Below are positions 16,796-24,155 of a stretch of 64,000 bases of DNA, in pieces. The position numbers and the translations under genes were made by a program. Each line of letters begins with the position of its first letter. Position 1 is the first letter of the stretch. Where the stretch lies: assembly GCF_008107695.1 (NCBI RefSeq), contig NZ_VIRG01000093.1, positions 86,769 through 150,768 on the forward strand, read 5' to 3'. Below the pieces are notes generated by a model. The model was not told the DNA's origin, made no database searches, and was given only the letters and a program-made list of their open reading frames with translations. The stretch is from Stappia sp. BW2 (GTDB lineage Bacteria > Pseudomonadota > Alphaproteobacteria > Rhizobiales > Stappiaceae).

Positions 16796-17341
16796 ATGAA
16801 ACCGCTGGAACTTGCAGTAAACAGGCGAACACTGGTAACGAGCCTGGCCGCAACTGCGGCGATCGCCGCGGCAGCCCCTCACTCGGCCGCACAAGCAGCG
16901 GAAGAAAACGCCGACTTCCTCTTTGTCCAGACCTCAAAAAGCATGGCGTTCGATCCGGCAACCATGACGCTGACTCTGAAGGATGTCAGTCCGACGACGT
17001 TGTTCTTTTCCGACAGACCGGAACGGATCGCCGGCAACATGACCACCGCTGCATTCCTTCCGTTCTGGAGCGAAGGCACCGACAGCTTCCTTTCCAATCC
17101 GCCCAATGCCGATATTTCGGTTCTCGAAGGCGAGATGCTTCATCAATCGGTGGTGGTCCTGATGGATCCTCGCCTTGAGGGCGACGATCTGGTTTACACG
17201 GTGAAGATGATCGAGGGAGAACTGCCTGGCACGGGCGAAAACGTCTCCGTCTTCATTGATGTCATCGGCATGCCGCTGACGCCGCTTTCCTATGCCGGCG
17301 CCCGGCGCCGCGTTTATCGCCGCGCATATATGTATCGATAG
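16796..17341 (+). CDS. Hypothetical exported protein
   Basis: A 181-residue protein with a twin-arginine-like N-terminus (NRRTLVTSLAATAAIAAAAPHSAAQA), so export by Tat is possible. The mature part is predicted beta-rich (FLFVQTSKSMAFDPATMTLTLKDV, VVVLMDPRLEGDDLVYTVKMIEGE). It ends in an arginine/tyrosine-rich tail (ARRRVYRRAYMYR). TGGGAGAA precedes the ATG at 16796. Associated by position with the DUF1254 array; no family recognised. Confidence 0.75.
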   Translation: MKPLELAVNRRTLVTSLAATAAIAAAAPHSAAQAAEENADFLFVQTSKSMAFDPATMTLTLKDVSPTTLFFSDRPERIAGNMTTAAFLPFWSEGTDSFLSNPPNADISVLEGEMLHQSVVVLMDPRLEGDDLVYTVKMIEGELPGTGENVSVFIDVIGMPLTPLSYAGARRRVYRRAYMYR

Positions 17342-17591
17342 ATGCAACCCGGGAATGCAGAGCGCGGCACAGGATCGGCGGTTTTCTGATAAAGTGGCTG
17401 TCGTTTGCCATTTGGAAAAGTGAGCGGATTCTCGAAAGACGACTGGTTGCGAGGCTTTGACATGCTGAAGCTTGTACTGAATTCGGCTGCCTCGAATAGC
17501 CTTCTGTTCTGTCCGGGGCCTTCGGCGCTGGCCGCCGATGGCCCTCATCCGGGCGAGCCTGCGCTGGCTGCGGACCTATTCAAGGGTGGCG

Positions 17592-17880
17592 TTTCAAAGC
17601 GGCGTCTATGGCTGGCTTCCAGACATTGACATGAGGACATCAGCTGGTGGCACCGTCGAGCTTCCGATCTGGCAGATCCTGCAAAATCTGAACTTTACCG
17701 CGATGGGCCAGCTCTCAGCGGAAAGGGGCACTTCGGTGGGGTCTCCGATCTCATCTACATGAACCTTCAAGGGTCGGAGATGTCCGCTACCTAGACTATA
17801 ATTTCGGCGATGCCCCGAAGCTGAGCGATCTGACGGTGAACGGCCCGCTTATCGCCCGATGCTCTAGGCCTGCTATTCGG
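17592..17880 (+). pseudogene. Remnant of an outer-membrane beta-barrel protein
   Basis: Read with frame changes, the plus strand gives FQSGVYGWLPDIDMRTSAGG, then LPIWQILQNLNFTAMGQLSAERG. A shift of frame near 17730 gives FGGVSDLIYMNLQGSEMS. After a probable internal deletion, RYLDYNFGDAPKLSDLTVNGPLIA appears from 17785. These are the start, middle and C-terminal strand motifs of a family of roughly 250-residue outer-membrane proteins, compressed into under 100 codons with stops at 17760 and 17790. Clearly non-functional. Family assignment is from memory of the motif pattern. Confidence 0.6.
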
Positions 17881-18214
17881 GAGGCAGAAAATGACCTGTT
17901 CCCGCTGGCACGATATGGCCGGACGAACGCAGAGCGTTTGCTCCGGTGATCCCGATTGCGCGGACGATTGCCCTGATTAAGTCGAGGCGAACGTCCGGTT
18001 TCAAGGTGCCTGCTGGAAGCCGTAAACGGCCGACATGGGGCCGCGAAGCCGCCATTAATTGAGACAGTGCCCTATGGCAGCTTCGGGCCGAAAGCTACGC
18101 CAGCGAAGTCGATTGGATTGGTGAGGGCCTGCCGTGCCGACGCAAGTCCGGTCCGAGCCCTCGTTTTACAAGTGCAGCAGTTCGCTTGAATGGCTGCAGT
18201 GCGTCATAAACTGA
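17881..18214. other. Gene-free stretch with second repeat copy
   Basis: No gene supported. It contains the second 45-bp repeat copy (18046-18090) and, around 17985-18002, the GGCGAACGTCCGG element that also appears inverted near 6940. Confidence 0.45.
18046..18090. repeat. 45-bp intergenic repeat, copy 2
   Basis: Same orientation as 8865-8909. The first 11 and last 22 bases are identical and the 12 between them diverged. The two copies bracket the AraC/DUF1254 segment and the outer-membrane protein remnant. Confidence 0.7.
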
Positions 18215-18600
18215 GCCGATTTTGGCCGTGACCTTGATCTCTAGGAGCAAACTGGGATTAGCGAGATTAACCACGCCGACAGCGGTTCAATTCAGGAACG
18301 GTGGTTTTGGAAAGACCATTTGTTTAGCCGCAGCGAAGGCGGCGAAGTGGCCATGCATATTCACATGAAAAGTGGTGATGTCGACAATGTCGTCGAAGCT
18401 GCATTCTGCGGCGCTTAGCACGTCACCCAAGTTTGCGAACGCCTGTTTAAACTGCGCCGCAGGATCCGCGATTGCGATGCCAGACGCGTCGACACCCACT
18501 TGTCCGGATACAAACAGGCCCCCCCGCTTCTGACGGCCGTGGCGTACCCGTAGGCATCATAGTTGGCTTGCTTGCCCTTTGGAAAAACAACGTCTCTCAT
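18215..18600 (-). pseudogene. RidA/YjgF-family gene with frameshift and internal stop
   Basis: The minus strand starts MRDVVFPKGKQANYDAYGYATAVRSGG from 18600. It loses frame at a run of seven C (18519-18525) and resumes as LFVSGQVGVDASGIAIADP, then FANLGDVLSAAECSFDDIVDITTFHV. A TGA at 18287-18289 replaces the tryptophan expected in PPFLN-W-TAVGV. Beyond it the RidA C-terminus LANPSLLLEIKVTA is still readable. Two lesions in a 128-codon gene point to a pseudogene. RidA proteins deaminate reactive enamines/imines. It diverges from a TetR gene over a shared dual operator. The 3' end is approximate. Confidence 0.8.
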
Positions 18601-18610
18601 CTCGAAACCC

Positions 18611-18657
18611 TTTCTATACAGTTGAATAGAAATAATAACTATGCAACTGTATAGAAA
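18611..18657. promoter_or_regulatory. Dual TetR operator between ridA remnant and tetR
   Basis: TTTCTATACAGTTG at 18611-18624 and CAACTGTATAGAAA at 18644-18657 are perfect 14-bp inverted arms 19 nt apart. Each arm also forms part of its own smaller palindrome: TTCTAT-N8-ATAGAA at 18612-18631 and CTAT-N8-ATAG at 18639-18654. This looks like two adjacent operators, one for each divergent gene. Confidence 0.75.
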
Positions 18658-18680
18658 TGGTCAAGTGAGTGGATTGAAAG

Positions 18681-19277
18681 ATGGTGCGCCCCAAATCCTA
18701 TGATCGTCAGAAAGCCGTTGAGAATGCATGTTTGGCCTTTTGGGAACATGGGTTTCAGGCCCTGGGCGTAAGAGAGCTGGAACAACAGACCGGCATCAAT
18801 CAGTTTGCCATTCGGTCAGAGTTCGGAGGTAAGGAAGGGCTTCTCCTAGAGGCGCTGAACTATTATCGCGATGCCGCAATCACCAATGAAATGGCCCCGA
18901 TGTGGGACGGTGGCATCCCAGAAATCATCACGTTCTTACGAGGTCTTGTGACGCCTGGTTCAATGACGTCCAGCCAGTTCGGCTGTTTGATGGTCAACAC
19001 CGGGGTCGAGAATGCAAGGCTCAAGAGCCCCGCTTTGGGAGAGGCTACACGGGGCTATTGGACGGAGCTGGAAAGTCACTTCACACGGGCCCTGGAAAAT
19101 GAACTGAGGGCGCAAGGCGGGAAAGTGCGATTTTCGCCCGCCGAGCTGGCCGCGGCTCTGGTTTCTGCGGTTATGGGCGTTCATGTGCAAAACCGCACGC
19201 AAAAAGACCAGACGGCGGGGCGCGCCCTTGTCGATCTCATGTGCAACAGACTTGCGGAATTGAGAGCATCATCATGA
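18681..19277 (+). CDS. TetR/AcrR-family transcriptional regulator
   Basis: A 198-residue protein beginning MVRPKSYDRQKAVENACLAFW. The HTH region VRELEQQTGINQFAIRSEFGGKEGLLLEAL occupies about residues 28-58. The C-terminal domain carries QFGCLMVNTGVE, typical of the subgroup with TetR_C domains near NemR/YxaF. Its stop overlaps the next ATG by 4 nt. The dual operator immediately upstream suggests it controls itself, the following gene and, originally, the divergent ridA gene. Confidence 0.88.
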   Translation: MVRPKSYDRQKAVENACLAFWEHGFQALGVRELEQQTGINQFAIRSEFGGKEGLLLEALNYYRDAAITNEMAPMWDGGIPEIITFLRGLVTPGSMTSSQFGCLMVNTGVENARLKSPALGEATRGYWTELESHFTRALENELRAQGGKVRFSPAELAAALVSAVMGVHVQNRTQKDQTAGRALVDLMCNRLAELRASS

Positions 19278-19930
19278 AGGCTGATATTCAATCGGTGAAG
19301 GGGGTCGACGGCATACATGTTGCGCGGTTGGCGAAATTGAGCTGCACGGCTTTGCGCCTGCGAGATGGCAGCCTTTGCCTCTATAGCCCGGTTGCCGGAA
19401 TGGAAACGGCACTCACCCAGAGCCCACACGAGTTGAGAGATGTTTCTGCCCTGTTGGCGCCCAACCACTATCACAACAAAGGTTTGAAGGCCCATGTCGA
19501 GGCTTTCCCGAATGCTACGTTATATTGCTCTGCCACGGCTAAACCTCGCCTGACTAAATTGACTGGCCTGACGTTCGACGGGCTAGATCGTTTGCGGGAG
19601 AAACTCCCCGACGGATCAGACCTTTGCGAACCCGATGGTCTGAAGACGGGGGAAGTCTGGTTGCAGGTAAGGTCGCCGACCGATTGCGCCTTGGCTGTGA
19701 CGGACGCGTTCAATGCGGCGCTTCGCCCTCCCGGTGTCTACGCCAATCAGGCGGGCCTGCTGGGAACTTTTCCGCGCTACGGAATCAAAGACGCAGCTGC
19801 CTACAGAACCTGGGTGACTGAATTCCTTGCCACAGCTTCTCCGTCGATCCTGTTTCCCTGCCATGGCTCCCCAGTGAAGTCCGAGGATCTAACGGGGCAG
19901 CTCATTGGTTTGGTTGAAGACGCATTTTAG
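19274..19930 (+). CDS. DUF4336-like / metallo-hydrolase-fold protein
   Basis: A 218-residue protein. It resembles the DUF4336 proteins related to the metallo-beta-lactamase fold: LSCTALRLRDGSLCLYSPVAG at the start, a reduced metal motif LLAPNHYHNKGLKAHVEAFPNATLYC, and a late FPCHGSPV. The usual HxHxDH is degenerate (NHYHNKG), so hydrolase activity is doubtful. Coupled to the tetR gene by an ATGA overlap, which fixes the start at 19274. Substrate unknown. Confidence 0.65.
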   Translation: MKADIQSVKGVDGIHVARLAKLSCTALRLRDGSLCLYSPVAGMETALTQSPHELRDVSALLAPNHYHNKGLKAHVEAFPNATLYCSATAKPRLTKLTGLTFDGLDRLREKLPDGSDLCEPDGLKTGEVWLQVRSPTDCALAVTDAFNAALRPPGVYANQAGLLGTFPRYGIKDAAAYRTWVTEFLATASPSILFPCHGSPVKSEDLTGQLIGLVEDAF

Positions 19931-20093
19931 TTGCAATGTGCAAAAGCGACCGTTGGCGTAACTGCACGGAAAGTCCGCACCGAATGAGAGGAAGACGGCA
20001 TCATTGCCCTGACATGGCAGCCTGGCGTGTCCCGATGGAAGACACGGAACGAAGCACACACCATCGGTCTGGTGGAAGCCACCCAGACTGAGT

Positions 20094-20612
20094 ATGCTCC
20101 TTGGAATGATGGTCTTGCAGAACAGATATCAACTCGCCGTTGCCATAGTGGCATCTCTTCTATCGGGACCGGTCTTCGCCCAGTCAGCGATCGAACACCA
20201 CGTATGGCAGGATGAACGGGAATTCGAACCATTCAGCCGTACAGCGGAAGCCATCACGGGTGCAATCCGGCTGTCCGGCAACAATCAGTTCGCGACCCCT
20301 GGAAGCAAGATGACAATCACTTTCGGCAACGGCAAGAAGGTGCAGCTGACGTCAGTTGGCGCCTCCCAGCGTCAGTGGGACGACGTCGACGACAAGATGA
20401 TGACTGCCGAAGTGTTCAAGGTCGCTCAGGATCCGGGCACACTTCTCAACGGCAACACTCTTTGCGGCAAGGCAGCCACATTTCTGGTCTTCCATGAAAC
20501 CTCGTCGTTTGGGGATTCTCTGCTTGGAGTTGCCGCTTTCGAGGGATCGGAAGAGCCAAAGGACATCAACAGCCCGGGGCTGTGCGGTACCTTCAACTAT
20601 GTGATCGACTGA
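20094..20612 (+). CDS. Hypothetical secreted protein
   Basis: A 172-residue protein with an N-terminal signal peptide (YQLAVAIVASLLSGPVFAQ, cleavage near residue 30). The mature domain is beta-rich with SNxxFATPGSKMTITFGNGKKVQLTSVGA-like layout and two cysteines in NTLCGK and GLCGTF that may form a disulfide. ATGs at 20094, 20106 and 20109 are all possible starts; none has a strong ribosome-binding site. I do not recognise a named family. Confidence 0.65.
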   Translation: MLLGMMVLQNRYQLAVAIVASLLSGPVFAQSAIEHHVWQDEREFEPFSRTAEAITGAIRLSGNNQFATPGSKMTITFGNGKKVQLTSVGASQRQWDDVDDKMMTAEVFKVAQDPGTLLNGNTLCGKAATFLVFHETSSFGDSLLGVAAFEGSEEPKDINSPGLCGTFNYVID

Positions 20613-20706
20613 TAGTCGGCCCTGTTTACCGATGTCCGCCTGTCGAGCGTCACCCTGGGGACGTCGGTGACGCGTAAGGCAACCCATTGCCGTTTGGGCC
20701 AGGCGA

Positions 20707-21093
20707 TCAGGCCGTCTCGTCAATGACGCTGACGTGGGCAGCCACGACCCGCCAACCGGCTTCCGTCTTCACCCAGGTCTGCATCTGACGGCCGACCTTG
20801 CCGGGTGCCGTGTCGCGGTAGAACAGCGTGGAAGCCGTCGCGAAGGACGTGCCATAAGTGGTGACCACGGTCCTGGCGAGCGTCCGCTCCAGGTTGCTGC
20901 TGCTTCTGGCGGACCGGAAGGCGGCGATTTCCTCATAACCGTAGAGGTTCTCGCCCCCACCGTAACGGATCGTGGTCGGTTCGTTCAGGAACAGTTGGCC
21001 CAGCGTCTCGACGTCATTGGTGACGAGCGCCGTTTCATAGACCTCGAAAGCCGCCTCGACCTCCGCCTTGACCGCCGCGATGTTGATGTCCAT
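20707..21093 (-). CDS. AtzH/HpxZ-like NTF2-fold protein
   Basis: A 128-residue protein with the SnoaL/NTF2-like pattern of the HpxZ/AtzH (DUF3225) family: VEAAFEVYETALVTNDVETLGQLF, the strongly conserved FLNEPTTIRYGGGENLYGYEEIAAFR, and the terminal QMQTWVKTEAGWRVVAAHVSVI. AtzH is described as a small hydrolase acting on 1,3-dicarboxyurea in the AtzE/AtzG pathway; HpxZ belongs to the oxalurate/oxamate hpxWXYZ set. It is the last gene of the operon and touches the gene before it, so it is translated with the amidase. Confidence 0.85.
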   Translation of the reverse strand: MDINIAAVKAEVEAAFEVYETALVTNDVETLGQLFLNEPTTIRYGGGENLYGYEEIAAFRSARSSSNLERTLARTVVTTYGTSFATASTLFYRDTAPGKVGRQMQTWVKTEAGWRVVAAHVSVIDETA

Positions 21094-21863
21094 CAGTCTC
21101 TGTCTCCTGCCGCCTCGAGGCGTTCCCGCAATGTGGTGAGGAACGGAATGTCCCGGTACTGATCCGGCTGAACCTCGTCCCAGGCCACACCGCGAGGCTG
21201 AGAAATGGAGGTCCCGGTCTCGATCAGTTCCTCCTCCGTTGCAATGGCGTGAAGCGCACTGTCATGCGCCATCATCACAAGCTGGTCGTTGCCGACGACC
21301 TGCGAGGAATGCACTGTCGTGGTGATCGGCGTGTCCGGCCTGAGTTTTGAAAGCTCGCGGAAGATACCGAGTTCCAGATCGGCGAAACCGCCGCCCTTGC
21401 CGGTGCGTGCACCTTGCCGGCTGACGGCAACGCAACCGACCACGACCAGATCCAGCAGCTCCATGTCCTCGAATTCGACCGGCTCGCCGTGTTCCACAAA
21501 CCCTTGCGAGGTCGCCGCCAGCTCGAACTGGATGCCTTTCTGTTCGAGTTTGTCCGGATCCAGCCGAACAAACGGATAGGGTTTCAAAAGCTCCGGTACA
21601 GGGGCATAGACGATCTTGCCCTCATACAGCGCCCTGAGCCGGACGGGTATCTGCGGTGGGTCGGGATTGCATTTCACCACACGGGCCTGCTGCCATTGCG
21701 GCAGCCGCGCCAGATTGCGGGCTGCAAGATCCGCACCCGCGAAATTCGGGATGCGGCTGAAGGCCGGGCCGATGCTGGTTCCGCTGGCCTCAAGGCCGGA
21801 CCAGACACGCTGCCGGATCCTGTCCTTGTCCTGGTTTCTGCCTGCCCACCGTGCGTTGTCCAT
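21093..21863 (-). CDS. 5-formyltetrahydrofolate cyclo-ligase family protein
   Basis: A 256-residue protein with the MTHFS fold: RQRVWSGLEASGTSIG, a middle block KIVYAPVPELLKPYPFVRLDP, and VVGCVAVSRQGARTGKGGGFADLELGIFRELSKLRP, the phosphate/folate loop region. It is longer than housekeeping cyclo-ligases (about 190 residues) and belongs to a catabolic-cluster subgroup whose substrate is not known. The ATG at 21863 starts 16 nt after the amidase stop. Its presence between AtzE and AtzH is unexpected; formyl transfer from a formamide-type intermediate is only a guess. Confidence 0.82.
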   Translation of the reverse strand: MDNARWAGRNQDKDRIRQRVWSGLEASGTSIGPAFSRIPNFAGADLAARNLARLPQWQQARVVKCNPDPPQIPVRLRALYEGKIVYAPVPELLKPYPFVRLDPDKLEQKGIQFELAATSQGFVEHGEPVEFEDMELLDLVVVGCVAVSRQGARTGKGGGFADLELGIFRELSKLRPDTPITTTVHSSQVVGNDQLVMMAHDSALHAIATEEELIETGTSISQPRGVAWDEVQPDQYRDIPFLTTLRERLEAAGDRD

Positions 21864-21879
21864 GCTTTCCACCTCCGCG

Positions 21880-23295
21880 TCATACTTCAAATTTGCTGCC
21901 GGCAACCGGCGCCTTGCAGACACCGGTTCGTTCAAGCGTGTCGGCAACCCTCAGGGCCAGGTCCTCACGCCAGGCCGGTGCGATAATCTGAACGCCGATC
22001 GGCAGGCTTGCGCCGTCGAGCCAGACCGGAACAGCAACGACCGGCAGGCCGATGAAGGAAATCGGCTGCGTGAACAGGCCGATATTCGGACGCGCCGGCA
22101 TGGTCTCGCCATCCAGCGTGACGGTCTTCGTGCCGGACGGCAGTGCCGAAAAGGGCGTGGCCGGGGCCAGGATGATGTCGACATGCTCGAAAATGCCGCG
22201 CATCATCGCGCGGAACCAACTGCGGAAGCGCTGTGCCTGCTGAACCCAGACGGCAGGCACCATCGTGCCGGACAGGAACCTGTCACGCGTGTCCGGATCG
22301 AAGTCCTGCGGCCGGGCCATGATCCGGTCGAGGTGAAGGTTGGCGCCTTCGGCAGCCGTGATCACGTAGGCGGACGCTCGCGCCCTGGCCGCCTCGGGAA
22401 TATCGATTTCGGCTGATACGCCCAATGCGCCGGCAACCGTGTCGACGGCGGAAAGGGCTTCCGGTTGCGCCATTTGCCGGAAGTATCCGCCCGCAATGGC
22501 GATCCTCAGCCCGTCCGTTCCCTTGTCAAGTTCCCCGCACGTCGCCAGATGGGGCCGGTCCGCCTGCGCCGGATCGTTCTCGTCCCTGCCCTGGAGAGCA
22601 TCGAAAACGAGCGACAGATCCCGAGCCGACCGGGCCAGTGGCCCCAGATGATCGAGGCTGCCGACAAACGGAAAGGTGCCGTGCCGGGACAGACGGCCAT
22701 AGGTCGGCTTCAGCCCGAACAGGCCGCAGAAGGAGGACGGCACGCGGATGGATCCATTGGTGTCGGACCCGAGCGTCACCGGCACCATGCCGCTGGCCGC
22801 TGCGGCACCCGATCCGGAAGACGAGCCGCCACTCATGCGCCCCGTGTCATGTGGATTGAGGCAATTGCCGTCATGGGCGTTTTCGCCGGTGAAGTCGTAG
22901 GCGAATTCACCCATGTGCAGGCCACCCATCAGGACAGCACCCGCCTTGCGCAGGTTCGTAACGAGTGTTGCATCCGAGGTGGCCGGCGGGGTCTCGAGAT
23001 TGATTCTGGAGCCGGCGCGGGTCACCACGCCCTTGATATCAAACAGGTTCTTGACGGCGAAAGGCACGCCGGCCATCGGCAGGTCCGCCCCTGCGGCAAC
23101 AGCCGCATCGACGCTTTCAGCCTCGGCAAGCGCCCGTTCGCGGGTCACATCCGTGAACGCGTTAAGGGCGGGATTGAGTGCCTCGATCTGCTTCAGCGAA
23201 GTCAAGACCACGTCAACGGCCCGTCTCTCTCCCGTTCTGACCGCCGACGCGATCTCCGTGGCGGATGACGTCGCCGGGTCCATTTGCGCAGTCAT
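21880..23295 (-). CDS. atzE: AtzE-family amidase (1-carboxybiuret hydrolase-like)
   Basis: A 471-residue amidase-signature enzyme. The Ser-cisSer-Lys triad is visible as Lys82 in GVPFAVKNLFD, the Ser158-160 region in MSGGSSSGSGAA and Ser182 in SDTNGSIRVPS. The AtzG gene lies immediately upstream and overlaps it by 4 nt, as in known AtzE-AtzG complexes, and an AtzH-like gene follows. AtzE removes ammonia from 1-carboxybiuret. The close relatives HpxX/HpxY act in oxalurate/oxamate breakdown, so substrate assignment rests on the neighbouring biuret and allophanate hydrolases. Confidence 0.85.
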   Translation of the reverse strand: MTAQMDPATSSATEIASAVRTGERRAVDVVLTSLKQIEALNPALNAFTDVTRERALAEAESVDAAVAAGADLPMAGVPFAVKNLFDIKGVVTRAGSRINLETPPATSDATLVTNLRKAGAVLMGGLHMGEFAYDFTGENAHDGNCLNPHDTGRMSGGSSSGSGAAAASGMVPVTLGSDTNGSIRVPSSFCGLFGLKPTYGRLSRHGTFPFVGSLDHLGPLARSARDLSLVFDALQGRDENDPAQADRPHLATCGELDKGTDGLRIAIAGGYFRQMAQPEALSAVDTVAGALGVSAEIDIPEAARARASAYVITAAEGANLHLDRIMARPQDFDPDTRDRFLSGTMVPAVWVQQAQRFRSWFRAMMRGIFEHVDIILAPATPFSALPSGTKTVTLDGETMPARPNIGLFTQPISFIGLPVVAVPVWLDGASLPIGVQIIAPAWREDLALRVADTLERTGVCKAPVAGSKFEV

Positions 23296-23483
23296 GCCTC
23301 GAACACCGGAGCCGCCTCGACGTCGTCTTCCAGCGGAAAGGCCAGGACGAGTTCAGCGGCCTTCTGCGTGGCTGCGATATGGGCCTCGACGACGGGTCGC
23401 CAGTCGTCCTTTATGGTCAGTCCCATGACCTTTTCCATGTGGGCGACGTGGGATTTCGGGTCGAATTCAGCGCTCATGGGCAC
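23292..23483 (-). CDS. atzG: AtzG-like small subunit (DUF4089)
   Basis: A 63-residue helical protein (MPMSAEFDPKSHVAHMEKV, then LTIKDDWRPVVEAHIAATQKAAELVLAFPLEDDVEAAPVF). The LxxxxxDE-type ending and length match AtzG/HpxX, the obligate partner that wraps AtzE as a GatC-like subunit. It overlaps atzE by ATGA and follows the cysteine hydrolase gene by 6 nt. Confidence 0.88.
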   Translation of the reverse strand: MPMSAEFDPKSHVAHMEKVMGLTIKDDWRPVVEAHIAATQKAAELVLAFPLEDDVEAAPVFEA

Positions 23484-23489
23484 TCCGGT

Positions 23490-24155
23490 TCATTGGGTGA
23501 TGGCATTTTCGAAATTCGCGAGCGGCGCCGTCCATCCGACGATGCCGCCCTGCGCCCGGATCATGTCGAGCGTGGCCGCCTTGAACTCGGGGAAGTAGCT
23601 CTCGGTCGCCTCCTCGATCACGAGGCATTCGTAGCCCCGGTCATTCGCCTCGCGCATTGTGGTCTGGACGCAGACCTCCGTGGTCACGCCTGCAAAGACC
23701 AGGTGTTTTACGCCGAACCCCTCCAGGATCTTGCCCAGTTCGGTCGCGTAGAAGGCCCCCTTGCCCGGCTTGTCGATGACGGTTTCACCCGCGACAGGCG
23801 CGCAGTCGGATATGATCTCGGCGCCCGGCTCGCCGCGGATCAGGATCCGGCCCATTGGCCCGGTGTCCCCGATGCGTAGCGCGGGACTGCCGCGCTCTCG
23901 TTTGGCTGGCGGACAATCGCTCAGATCCGGCGCGTGGGTCTCGCGGGTGTGGATCACCGGCCATCCCTTCTGCCGGAACAGCTGAAGCAGCTTGCCGGTC
24001 GGTGCGATCGCCCGTTGCATATGCGAGATGTCATTGCCCAACGCTTCGCCGAACCCGCCCGGCTCGATGAAATCACGCTGCATGTCGATCACGACGAGCG
24101 CGGTGGCGCTAGGATCCAAGCTGAACGTGAAAGGCGCGGCATCAATCCTGATCAT
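23490..24155 (-). CDS. Isochorismatase-fold cysteine hydrolase (BiuH/TrtA-like)
   Basis: A 221-residue cysteine hydrolase. The catalytic triad is seen as Asp24 (VVIDMQRDF), Lys129 (VIDKPGKGAF) and Cys162 (GVTTEVCVQTTMREANDRGY). Its EPGGFGEALGNDISHM segment differs from the biuret hydrolase three genes upstream and recalls triuret/ureide hydrolases of the TrtA type. Likely a cytosolic amidohydrolase acting on a triuret-, ureido- or guanylurea-like compound. The start overlaps the ABC ATPase stop. Confidence 0.82.
   Translation of the reverse strand: MIRIDAAPFTFSLDPSATALVVIDMQRDFIEPGGFGEALGNDISHMQRAIAPTGKLLQLFRQKGWPVIHTRETHAPDLSDCPPAKRERGSPALRIGDTGPMGRILIRGEPGAEIISDCAPVAGETVIDKPGKGAFYATELGKILEGFGVKHLVFAGVTTEVCVQTTMREANDRGYECLVIEEATESYFPEFKAATLDMIRAQGGIVGWTAPLANFENAITQ

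Noticed and set aside
20707..23483. Assignment as a pure oxalurate (hpxXYZ) operon
   Set aside because: AtzG/AtzE/AtzH are homologous to HpxX/Y/Z, but the same operon holds biuret hydrolase and the neighbouring one allophanate hydrolase, and hpxW is absent. Kept only as an alternative.
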